Assembly: GCA_028288775.1 (NCBI GenBank)
Contig: JAQGHP010000027.1
Location: 1 to 13,680, forward strand
Direction: 5' to 3'
Source of the DNA: Phycisphaerales bacterium
GTDB lineage: Bacteria > Planctomycetota > Phycisphaerae > Tepidisphaerales > Tepidisphaeraceae
DNA length: 13,680 nt
Shown piece after piece: positions 6,740 through 13,600 of this stretch. Made by a program: the position numbers and the translations under genes. Position 1 is the stretch's first letter, and each line of letters opens with the position of its first letter. The notes under the pieces are model-generated. The model did no database searches. It saw only the letters and a program-made list of their open reading frames with translations, and was not told the origin of the DNA.

Positions 6740-8320
6740 ATGAAAGACGAGGATAAAACGGAAACCTCCGGCGCGGAAGCCCACGCGCGGCTGGCCGCGA
6801 TCATCGAGTCGTCGGATGATGCCATCGTAAGCAAGACGCTCGATGGCGTCATCCGGACGTGGAACAAGGGGGCCGAACGCATCTTCGGGTGGACGGCTGA
6901 CGAGGTGGTCGGCAAGCCCATTACCATCATCATCCCGCCCGACCGCCTGGAGGAAGAGCCGAAGATCCTCGAACGCCTCCGCAGAGGCGAACGGGTGGAT
7001 CACTTCGAGACGGTCCGACAAACCAAGGACGGTCGGCTGGTCGAGGTGTCGGTCACCATTTCACCCGTCCGGGACGCCCACGGCAGGATCATCGGCGCGT
7101 CGAAGATCGCGCGGAACATCTCGCTCCAAAAGCGGTACCAGCGGGATCTCCAGGCCGCCCGGGACGCCGCCGAAGAGGCAAAGGCCCTGGCTGAGCACGA
7201 ACGGGCGGCGGCCGAGGGGGCCAACCGCGCCAAGGACCATTTCCTCAGCGTGCTTTCACACGAATTGCGAACACCCCTGACTCCCGTGCTCGCGGCCATC
7301 AGCCTCATGCGCGAGGACGCGTCAGTGCCCCCGCACATGGTCGAACAAATCGAGATGATCCGCCGAAACGTCGAAACCGAGGCCCGGCTGGTGGACGACC
7401 TGCTGGACCTGACACGCATCGCGCGCGGCAAAGTCCTCCTGCATTTCGAGATGGTGGACGCCCACGCGGTGCTGCGAAATGTTGGCGCGATGTTCCACCA
7501 GGAAATTGAGGACAAAGGCCTGACCATCGCCGTGGCCCTGCGGGCCAAGCGTTTTCACGTCTGGGCTGACCCGGGCCGGTTCCAGCAGATGGTTCTCAAC
7601 CTGTTCTCCAACGCGGTGAAATTCACGCCCGAGGACGGGACGGTCACCCTCTCTACTGCCAATGAGAACGGGACCGTGAGGATTGAGATCACCGACACCG
7701 GGGTGGGAATCGAGCCGCACGTGCTGCCCGGCATCTTTGAGCCCTTCGAGCAGGGGGAGCGCACGGTGACGCGTAAGTTCGGCGGATTGGGGCTGGGCTT
7801 GTCCATCGTCAAATCGCTGGTGGAGATGCACAAGGCGAGCATCACCGCCGCGAGCGGAGGGCCGGGCAAAGGGGCCACGTTTACGCTCCGTATCGAGACC
7901 GTGGAACCGTCCCACCCGTCCCGCCCCTCTGAGATTCTCAATGGCGTGGCGGGCAGGGCGTACCGCGTTCTGCTGGTCGAGGACCACTCCGATACGCGGC
8001 ACATGATGAGCAAGGTGCTCGCCAGCTTCGGGTGCGTGGTGACGGCCGCGGGGAGCGTGAGGGAGGCGGTGGAGGCGGCCGAGCGGCAGAGCTTCGATCT
8101 ATTGCTGTCGGACATCGGCCTGCCCGACGGCAGCGGGATCGACGTGATGCGTCACATGGCGGCGCGGTCGACGGTGCGGGGGATTGCCTTGAGCGGGTTC
8201 GGTCAGGATGAAGACCTGCGCCGCAGCCGCGAGGCGGGGTTCTCGGTGCATCTCACGAAGCCGATATCCGTTCAGACGCTGCGGGAAACGATCAAGAACT
8301 TCGCCCCGCCGGCGCAGTGA
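6740..8320 (+). CDS. Hybrid sensor histidine kinase: PAS, HisKA, HATPase, receiver
   Basis: 526 residues, preceded by AGGAAAG at 6730-6736. A PAS sensor domain spans about 15-130 (ESSDDAIVSKTLDGVI, WNKGAERIFGW). A short coiled-coil linker (132-165) leads to the HisKA domain with SHELRTPLTP; His174 is the predicted phosphoacceptor. ATP-binding boxes follow: N-box NLFSNAVKFTPE (287-298), G1 DTGVGI (319-324), F-box FEPFEQ (333-338) and G2 GGLGLGLSIVK (348-358). A C-terminal receiver domain (about 407-520) has acidic E414/D415, phosphoacceptor Asp458 in LSDIGLPDG, Ser485 and Lys507 in TKPIS. No membrane segments, so it is a soluble cytoplasmic sensor. With no output domain and no partner regulator nearby, it is an orphan hybrid kinase that presumably relays to a phosphotransfer protein elsewhere. 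All catalytic residues are present. Confidence 0.93.
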   Translation: MKDEDKTETSGAEAHARLAAIIESSDDAIVSKTLDGVIRTWNKGAERIFGWTADEVVGKPITIIIPPDRLEEEPKILERLRRGERVDHFETVRQTKDGRLVEVSVTISPVRDAHGRIIGASKIARNISLQKRYQRDLQAARDAAEEAKALAEHERAAAEGANRAKDHFLSVLSHELRTPLTPVLAAISLMREDASVPPHMVEQIEMIRRNVETEARLVDDLLDLTRIARGKVLLHFEMVDAHAVLRNVGAMFHQEIEDKGLTIAVALRAKRFHVWADPGRFQQMVLNLFSNAVKFTPEDGTVTLSTANENGTVRIEITDTGVGIEPHVLPGIFEPFEQGERTVTRKFGGLGLGLSIVKSLVEMHKASITAASGGPGKGATFTLRIETVEPSHPSRPSEILNGVAGRAYRVLLVEDHSDTRHMMSKVLASFGCVVTAAGSVREAVEAAERQSFDLLLSDIGLPDGSGIDVMRHMAARSTVRGIALSGFGQDEDLRRSREAGFSVHLTKPISVQTLRETIKNFAPPAQ

Positions 8321-8460
8321 AGCAAAGCGATGCCCCACCACATAGTTTATGCTTTTTACTACGGGAAAAATGTTCGGAGTTCCGCAGTACGAGGCGGGAC
8401 CGACGGCCGCCGTAATGGAGGCATGGCTAACTGCCGAGCCGGGGGTTGGTACAGGCCGTG

Positions 8461-9060
8461 TCAGTGCCGCCTGTAGGAGATCCGCGCCGCCGTGAACGGT
8501 TTCAACCCCGGTATGACGACGAAGGTTTCGAAGCGGTAGTGGTCCTTGTCGATGAGGGTGGTGATCAGCCGGGTTCGGACCGGCTCGGTCCCGGCGGGGC
8601 CGTCCTGCTGCTCGTACTCCATCGTAATTACCTTGCCCGCCGCGTCGGCATCTCCCTCGGCGAATACGATGCTCGTCCCACCGTCGTTGACCCACGTGCC
8701 GACGTAATGCTTTTTGAAGTTGTCGTAGCCGATGAGGTTTTCACCGGTGAAGGGTTTGCCGAGCATTACCCCGTCGAAGCGGCCGCGGAGGAACCGGCCG
8801 CCATAGACGATCTCGTTGGTGATCCGTCCCTTGGACCGCTGGGCCGCGGCGTCCGGCGCGGTGAAAATTTCATAGTCGCCGTCGAATTGCCCCACCAGCG
8901 CCTTGAGCAATTCGTGCTGCGGCCCCGGCTGCAACTGCTTCAGATCTTCCTCCGTCGGCTGAGTCGCCGGGGCCCCGGCCTTCTGCTGCGTCGGCGCATC
9001 CGCGCCGAGCGTGAGGAGGGACAGCAACAGCAGCGGCAGCACGCGGCGTAAGGTGTTCAT
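8461..9060 (-). CDS. DUF1579-type secreted protein
   Basis: 199 residues from the ATG at 9060. An upstream in-frame extension to 9159 exists, but this start places a clean signal peptide at the N-terminus (MNTLRRVLPLLLLSLLTLGA) and has AGGG 8 nt upstream. The mature part fits the DUF1579 family as I know it: HELLKALVGQFDGDYE (49-64), SKGRITNEIVYGGRFLRGRF (77-96), GKPFTGENLIGYDNFKKHYV (101-120), GTWVNDGGTSIVFAEG (121-136). These are small lipocalin-like beta proteins of unknown biochemical role. It is convergent with the kinase gene (140-nt gap without a clear terminator) and divergent from the zinc-ribbon gene at 9167, so the 106-nt gap between those two probably holds both promoters. Confidence 0.8.
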   Translation of the reverse strand: MNTLRRVLPLLLLSLLTLGADAPTQQKAGAPATQPTEEDLKQLQPGPQHELLKALVGQFDGDYEIFTAPDAAAQRSKGRITNEIVYGGRFLRGRFDGVMLGKPFTGENLIGYDNFKKHYVGTWVNDGGTSIVFAEGDADAAGKVITMEYEQQDGPAGTEPVRTRLITTLIDKDHYRFETFVVIPGLKPFTAARISYRRH

Positions 9061-9153
9061 CTCCGCAACCCTACCGCGCCCGACGACGGCAAGGAAGTAG
9101 AAAGCCCTCCTCCGCCGGGCGAATCGGCGCATTCTGTCTGATTCAACGTCGGG

Positions 9154-9159
9154 TATCAT
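9154..9159 (+). promoter_or_regulatory. Possible -10 element for a leaderless transcript of the gene at 9167
   Basis: TATCAT lies 7 nt upstream of the ATG at 9167, and no purine-rich ribosome-binding sequence precedes that ATG. Transcription from this box would begin at or next to the start codon. The matching -35 (TTCTGT, 9132-9137, spacer 16 nt) is weak. Tentative. Confidence 0.25.
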
Positions 9160-9166
9160 TCCCCAT

Positions 9167-9784
9167 ATGCGCCGCCGGGTGCTTATGCTTGTGTCCGCGC
9201 TGTCGCTGTTGCTATGCGTTGCGACGGTAGCACTGTGGGCACATGGCTATCGGACAACTGATGCGTTGGTTTGGGGTCGCGCAGGACACCTTTATTGCGT
9301 GTACTCGGTATGGGGCCGAATCTATTTTTGCAGGGTCAACGGTTGGCCAAACCCCGAGCCGCTTCGATGGCGTTCCGGCCCCCTGGCATGGTCGGAGATT
9401 TGGCGGTCGATGTGGGAACCGCTGCCGCCCGGACAATGGAAAGAAGGGTATGGCTTAAGGACGTTCTTCAGTTCCGGCCACATCAACACGGACATCCATG
9501 GCAACAATCAGTGGCTTCCGCCAGAAGGAATTAGCCACCCGGTTTTTCCGTGGGGACAGCGAGCAGTCACCTACCGCACGATTGGTATCGAGTGTTGGCT
9601 ATTGTCTGCCATCTTTTCGATCCTTCCGATGGGCGTATTCGCGCAAAAGGCCCGGCGTTTGTTTGCGGCAAAGCGGCGAAGCAGGATTGGATATTGTCGA
9701 TCGTGCGGCTACGACCTCCGCGCCTCGCCCGATCGATGCCCGGAATGCGGGACGGTCCCACCAAGCGTCAAGGTGAAGGCATGA
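9167..9784 (+). CDS. Two-TM zinc-ribbon protein, paralog 4
   Basis: 205 residues. MRRRVLMLVSALSLLLCVAT is a near-consensus family N-terminus (TM about 5-25, conserved Cys17). A long aromatic-rich middle domain (26-137) contains CVYSVWGRIYFCRV, matching the G-R/K/H-hydrophobic pattern of the other paralogs. TM2 is about 139-159, followed by a strongly basic linker (KARRLFAAKRRSR) and the ribbon CRSCGYDLRASPDRCPECG (177-195). No ribosome-binding sequence precedes the ATG, which may be read from a leaderless transcript. The stop overlaps the next paralog as ATGA (9781-9784), the same junction as in the 5089-6526 array. This second array is separated from the first by the kinase and DUF1579 genes. 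Confidence 0.8.
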   Translation: MRRRVLMLVSALSLLLCVATVALWAHGYRTTDALVWGRAGHLYCVYSVWGRIYFCRVNGWPNPEPLRWRSGPLAWSEIWRSMWEPLPPGQWKEGYGLRTFFSSGHINTDIHGNNQWLPPEGISHPVFPWGQRAVTYRTIGIECWLLSAIFSILPMGVFAQKARRLFAAKRRSRIGYCRSCGYDLRASPDRCPECGTVPPSVKVKA

Positions 9785-9996
9785 GACGCTGCATCTTTAC
9801 GCTGCTGTCCGCGCTGTCGCTGGTGGCGTGCGGGGAGACGTCTGCTCTATGGGTGCGCGGACGAGTGGCCGGGGACAATTTGTATGTCGGCTTCTGGGGG
9901 GTTTCACCCCTCACCGCAACTACCGGGGATATATGGCGGCCCGCTCACTGCATTTGGGAAAAGAACGGGGACGCAGCTAGTTTTTTCGGAAACTAG
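9781..9996 (+). pseudogene. Two-TM zinc-ribbon protein, paralog 5, truncated by a palindromic insertion
   Basis: The gene starts like its relatives (MRRCIFTLLSALSLVAC, then ALWVRGRVAGDNL) with a good ribosome-binding region (AAGGTGAAGG, 9770-9779). After about 59 residues the frame enters the 27-bp inverted repeat at 9957 and stops at a TAG inside its right arm (9994-9996). The last ~13 residues are therefore encoded by the repeat, and the second TM and zinc ribbon are missing. SLVAC is a good lipobox, unlike the LLLC of its paralogs, so any product might be lipidated rather than membrane-spanning, but it is more likely a broken gene. A possible detached 3' piece lies at 11663-11887. Confidence 0.7.
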
Positions 9997-10016
9997 CTGC
10001 GTCCCCGTTCTTTTCC
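9957..10016. repeat. Perfect 27-bp inverted repeat with 6-nt loop (REP-like palindrome)
   Basis: The left arm 9957-9983 is the exact reverse complement of the right arm 9990-10016; the loop is TTTCGG. The arm contains GAACGGGGACGCAGCTAG, sharing AACGGGGACGCAG with the repeats at 4856-4893 and 5040-5053. It lies between the truncated zinc-ribbon gene (+) and the 3' end of the Tat-signal gene (-). It could fold as a very stable RNA hairpin and stop transcription from both sides, though no clean U-run follows the stem on either strand. Perfect symmetry suggests a recently inserted or actively maintained element. Confidence 0.92.
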
Positions 10017-10058
10017 TGAGCACCGACTAAAGGCCTTCGCGATCGGCGGGCGCACGGA

Positions 10059-11633
10059 TTATACCTTTAGCAGTTCCCGCGCTTCGGCGTAGCCGGGGGC
10101 GGGGCGGCCGTATTCGCTGGCCGTCACCCGTGCGAGGGCGGTCAGTTGACGCCAACGGAAGGCGGGGCGGGTGGCGGCGAATTCTTCGCTCGTGGTTCGG
10201 TAATACTTTTCCGCATGCAGGGCGCCGTCTTCGCTTGTCGCGAAGCGGAGCATCAGGTCCAGCAGCGGGCGCTCGGGGTGGCCGAGCTGGCCGTAGCGGT
10301 GGACGATCGCGCTGGCGCGGGCCTGGAGGTTGCCGCGGACGGCCGACTCAATCTCCGCCAGCAGCACGGCGGGCTCGGTGGATTTGATCCCGTCCACGTG
10401 CTGCTTCAACGGCAGCGGCTCCCAGTTGAGGAAATCGCCGCCGCGGGCGGTGCGGTCCACGGCGACTTGGTACGCACCCAGGATCAGGCACGCGATCGCG
10501 TTGCGCGGATTGGCGACGCGGGCGAGGTTGCGCCAGGCATTGGCGGAGTCGCAGGCGTGTACGCCGATGGAATCCCCATGAACGCTGCCCAGCGGCTTGC
10601 CGGGGACCTCGTCGCGGAAGGTGCGGCCGGCGTCGCGAAGGACAAGCTGATTGGCGGCGAGGCAGATCGCCTGGCCCAGGTCGTCCGCGCTAAAGCCTTC
10701 CGCCAGCGCCCCCGCCGCGGCGTCGGCGGCTTGCGCGGGGGTGGCGCGGAAGATGGTCTGGCTCATCTTCTCGATCCAGTGGTCGGTGGCGCAGCGGGTG
10801 CCGGGGGATTTGTCCAGGAGCTTGTGCTCGTCGAACATCTTGGGGAGAACGGTGCGGGCTTCGTCGAGGTCGCCGGGGCGATGCCACGATTCGGCCTTCA
10901 CGCAATAGCGGACGGATTGGCGGAGCAGCGTGTGGGCCTGCTCGCGGCCGATGAGGTCGAGCAGATCCCATGCGCGGTACGGCAGCACCACGCGGTGTAC
11001 CTCGGGCGTGTCCTGCACGGCGACGAGCAATTCGTTGAACGCGTCGTCCGGCGACTTCCGCACCGCCCCGGCGAACAGCCTCTCCGCCTTCTCCATCTCC
11101 TGCCGCCGAACGGCTTGCCGCAGCGCTTCGCCGCCGGCATCGACGTCGGCAATTTCCGTTGTTGCGTGATCGACGGGGTGCAGCACTTCGCCCTTGCGCC
11201 CGCCGTGCTCCTGGATGCGGTTGGTGTTGCGATAGAGAACTTTGAACACCGGCAGCGGCCGCTGCGCTTCGGGCAGCTCTGTGGACATGTGGTACGCGGG
11301 TGCGAGAGCCATCATGGTATGGAAGCCGACGTAATCTTCCCCGCCGAAGGTCCGAGCATTGGCCAGCGCCGCCGCCGCGAGCAGCCGGCGCAAATCGGTC
11401 CCGCTCTTGAGCTTCTCAACGAGCACGGGCAGTAGCCGATCGACCGGCGTTTCCTGCATGAGGCAAACGAGCGGCTCGAGGTCGCCAAAGGCGAGCGCCT
11501 CGGGCGCATCGCTCCCCCCTGCCGCGGGCGAGGCAAGCCCCAACTCCGCCGCCATTCCCGCGCCGACACTGGCGACGAGAACTCCCTTGCCGACATCCCC
11601 GAGGAACTGCCGCCGCGTGCGAATGGTTGTCAT
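10059..11633 (-). CDS. Tat-exported protein of unknown function, predominantly helical
   Basis: 524 residues from the ATG at 11633, preceded by a strong GGAGG ribosome-binding site (complement of 11639-11643). The N-terminus carries a twin-arginine signal, TRRQFLG (6-12), then a hydrophobic stretch ending near GLASPA. Tat export implies folding in the cytoplasm, often with a cofactor. The rest looks like packed helices with no membrane segments. Histidines fall in conserved-looking motifs: GFHTMMALAPAYH (103-115), LHPVDHATTEI (151-161), VHRVVLPYRAWDLLDLIGRE (212-231), VHGDSIGVHACDSANAWRN (351-369). These could bind a metal or cofactor. I do not recognise the family with certainty; a questin-oxidase-like (DUF4243) relationship crossed my mind but cannot be supported. 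A long antisense frame (10146-11435) is a composition artefact. Confidence 0.75.
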   Translation of the reverse strand: MTTIRTRRQFLGDVGKGVLVASVGAGMAAELGLASPAAGGSDAPEALAFGDLEPLVCLMQETPVDRLLPVLVEKLKSGTDLRRLLAAAALANARTFGGEDYVGFHTMMALAPAYHMSTELPEAQRPLPVFKVLYRNTNRIQEHGGRKGEVLHPVDHATTEIADVDAGGEALRQAVRRQEMEKAERLFAGAVRKSPDDAFNELLVAVQDTPEVHRVVLPYRAWDLLDLIGREQAHTLLRQSVRYCVKAESWHRPGDLDEARTVLPKMFDEHKLLDKSPGTRCATDHWIEKMSQTIFRATPAQAADAAAGALAEGFSADDLGQAICLAANQLVLRDAGRTFRDEVPGKPLGSVHGDSIGVHACDSANAWRNLARVANPRNAIACLILGAYQVAVDRTARGGDFLNWEPLPLKQHVDGIKSTEPAVLLAEIESAVRGNLQARASAIVHRYGQLGHPERPLLDLMLRFATSEDGALHAEKYYRTTSEEFAATRPAFRWRQLTALARVTASEYGRPAPGYAEARELLKV

Positions 11634-11662
11634 GCAGGCCTCCGCGTGAAGTGGAAAGTTCG

Positions 11663-11887
11663 ATGATACCGCGATGGAAGAGTAAAGGGGAAAAAATCGG
11701 CGGGAAGTTACGTGCCGAACGGGTGTCCAATCTAGAACGAAGGGGAAGTGGGAGAAGGGGAAATAGGGTGGGCGGATTATGCAGTTTTTGCGGATACGAC
11801 CTCCGCGCCACGCCCGAGCGGTGCCCGGAGTGCGGGACGGAAGTGAAACGCGCGGCGAATGCCCGCCCGCCTCACTGTTTGAGATAA
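11663..11887 (+). pseudogene. Isolated zinc-ribbon remnant of the paralog family
   Basis: The frame encodes a basic, low-complexity stretch followed by LCSFCGYDLRATPERCPECG (ribbon at 11780-11836), nearly identical to the C-termini of the full-length paralogs but without either membrane segment. ATG 11663 is the likeliest start if it is expressed at all, yet no good ribosome-binding site precedes it. The 16 nt at the 3' end overlap the 3' end of the convergent gene at 11872. It is best read as a fragment of a former zinc-ribbon gene, possibly the lost 3' part of the truncated paralog at 9781. A small functional zinc-ribbon protein is the alternative. Confidence 0.55.
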
Positions 11888-13380
11888 ATGGTGAGGTCCG
11901 CCTTATCGCCGGGGAATCGGACTGTTGCGGCGAATCCGAAACTCTTCGCCTCGCGCCAGGGTACTTTGACCGATGCGAGCACTTGATCCTTATCCAGGAT
12001 CGACATGACGCAGTCCGTCGCCGACTGGGAGACGCGCCAGGTATACGTCACGCCCTTGCGCGGTTGGAACTCTTTTGCGGTGACTTGCCCGTCGTTCGCG
12101 ACCAGGAGAACGAAGTAGAACGCATGATCTCCCGACCATGGTACGTCAACCTCGAGTGACCCGGCAGCCTCTTTGGCCGGGCTGAAGACCGCCTTGCCAT
12201 AATGATGCACGTTTCGTTGAAGGGTGTGAGCCTCGTCGGTCTGCTTGGTTCCAGATATCCGTATCCGTTGCGATGCCACATCGACCGAGAGCTCGGGCGG
12301 TATGGTGTTTTCGTCGAGTTCGAAGAATCGGTCCGGCACTTCGCTGACGAATTTCGCCACCTCGAACGAGGCCGATGCCGCCGACGCCGCAGGGAAGATC
12401 TCGCCGAGCCGCTTTTGCGCCAGCGCTTTATTGATGCCTTTTAAATCGGGCGCGGCGCGTCTGTACCAATATCCCGCGCGCTGTCGCGCCTCGTTCTGCG
12501 GGACGGGGGCCGTAGCCCCGACGTTCCACCACGCCTCCGCCGCCTTCAACATGGCGGGAGCGGCATTCGGTTTCCGCGCTTCCTCGCGCACGGCCGCCAG
12601 GACAGATTCGTCGTTGACCCTTGCCAGAAAGTTGAGACCCTCGTCCCAATCACCCCTCGCGAAACAAAGTATTCGACCTAACTTGGCCCCGGCCACCGTG
12701 TCGTCCGGGTGCTCCTTGAGCAAGCGACGTTCGACGGCCTCATCCTGCTGAAGTTGCGACATCTGGGCGGCGAGTTTGGATTGCTCGCGCACCCGGCTGG
12801 CGAATGCATTATCTTGCGACGAGCGGCCCGCCGCCTCCGCGATTGCGGTGGCCCTGACCGCGACATCGGCGTTCCAAACCGAAAGCGCCTCATCACCCAG
12901 AGCCAGGGCGGCGCGGGCGAGATCCGCGCTTTCCGCCGGCGATTGCACCGCCCCGCGCGCCGACTGGATCAGGCGCAGGCGAATTGCCAGTGAATCCACT
13001 TCGAAGCGGCGAACGAGTTCGTCAACTGCGGCCGTGCCGGCAGCCATGTCCCCGGCGCTGCCGGCAATGTCGATGCTCTCCGACAACAGCACGTACGCGG
13101 CCGCCGGATCGTCCTTTGAGCTTTTTGCCTGGTCGAAAAGCTTACGTGCCAGTTGCCTGCGGTCTTTAATCCCGCGCTTGGCAAAATCTGCTCCGAAGAC
13201 TTCATGAATAATAGATCGCGATTTTGCCTGCGCGTCAGCGCCGGGAACGGGCGAGCGGGCATCGGCGTCGGCCGCGAACGCGTTTGCACTCATTGTCGCG
13301 AATATCAGCAACAGTAAGAGCGAATATGTGAAAGGAAAACCGAATGGCCGAGACACGCAAGTTGGTCTCTCGTCGATCAT
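11872..13380 (-). CDS. Secreted helical-repeat protein with C-terminal beta-sandwich-like domain
   Basis: 502 residues from the ATG at 13380, directly preceded by AGGGG. A GTG eight codons in, and an upstream ATG at 13476 that overlaps the peroxiredoxin-like stop as ATGA, are alternative starts. The 13380 start puts a signal peptide (about 1-36, SLLLLLIFATMSANAFA) near the N-terminus. RSPVPGADAQ (43-52) opens the helical module shared with the 2868-4760 protein; both have AxYVLLxEAxDLxxxAGD-like, HPDDxxAxxxxGxxL-like and AWW...YWYRxA-like segments in the same order. The last ~130 residues differ: beta-rich, ending FGFAATVRFPGDKADLTIYL, consistent with a jelly-roll or LamG-like sandwich, not a beta-helix. 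Probably periplasmic or surface-attached. Ligand unknown. Confidence 0.75.
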   Translation of the reverse strand: MIDERPTCVSRPFGFPFTYSLLLLLIFATMSANAFAADADARSPVPGADAQAKSRSIIHEVFGADFAKRGIKDRRQLARKLFDQAKSSKDDPAAAYVLLSESIDIAGSAGDMAAGTAAVDELVRRFEVDSLAIRLRLIQSARGAVQSPAESADLARAALALGDEALSVWNADVAVRATAIAEAAGRSSQDNAFASRVREQSKLAAQMSQLQQDEAVERRLLKEHPDDTVAGAKLGRILCFARGDWDEGLNFLARVNDESVLAAVREEARKPNAAPAMLKAAEAWWNVGATAPVPQNEARQRAGYWYRRAAPDLKGINKALAQKRLGEIFPAASAASASFEVAKFVSEVPDRFFELDENTIPPELSVDVASQRIRISGTKQTDEAHTLQRNVHHYGKAVFSPAKEAAGSLEVDVPWSGDHAFYFVLLVANDGQVTAKEFQPRKGVTYTWRVSQSATDCVMSILDKDQVLASVKVPWREAKSFGFAATVRFPGDKADLTIYLKQ

Positions 13381-13472
13381 CCCCTGAGCATAGCAATGTG
13401 CTGCTCCCCCTGCCACTGCTTCATCGGGTTGTGCCCCGGCTCCATCGGCGGCGAGAGCAGAAGTGCGGCGAA

Positions 13473-13592
13473 TCATCCCTTCGCGCTCAGCCACGCGATC
13501 ACATCCGCCGCATTCCGGTCGGGAGGGAACACCGGATAGAACACGTGCGCGATGCGGCCGGAGTCGATGACTAAATAGCTCCACCAAATACC
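13473..13592 (-). pseudogene. C-terminal remnant of a peroxiredoxin-like protein
   Basis: Reading the reverse strand towards the stop at 13473-13475 gives GIWWSYLVIDSGRIAHVFYP then VFPPDRNAADVIAWLSAKG. The (Y/F)LID-x-GRIxxVFxxV...A-DVxxWL pattern is typical of the C-terminal strand-helix of AhpC/TSA- or BCP-type peroxiredoxins. The thioredoxin core with the peroxidatic cysteine would be upstream, but there the DNA turns into a transposase fragment in another frame, so this looks like a 5'-truncated gene. The exact junction between the two cannot be placed. A second strand-compatible start (ATG 13476) overlaps its stop. Confidence 0.5.
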
Positions 13593-13600
13593 GAAAGTGC

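Noticed and set aside
8446..9051. Forward-strand open frame of about 200 codons
   Set aside because: It is the complement of the DUF1579 gene, whose family motifs and signal peptide are clear.
10146..11435. Long forward-strand open frame of about 430 codons
   Set aside because: It lies wholly antisense to the Tat-signal gene, which has a strong ribosome-binding site and a recognisable export signal. The forward translation is Gly/Ala/Val/Arg-rich with no domain character, as expected opposite a GC-rich gene.
13381..13587. Upstream extension of the reverse-strand secreted protein
   Set aside because: It overlaps the peroxiredoxin-like remnant in another frame and would place the signal peptide more than 60 residues into the chain.
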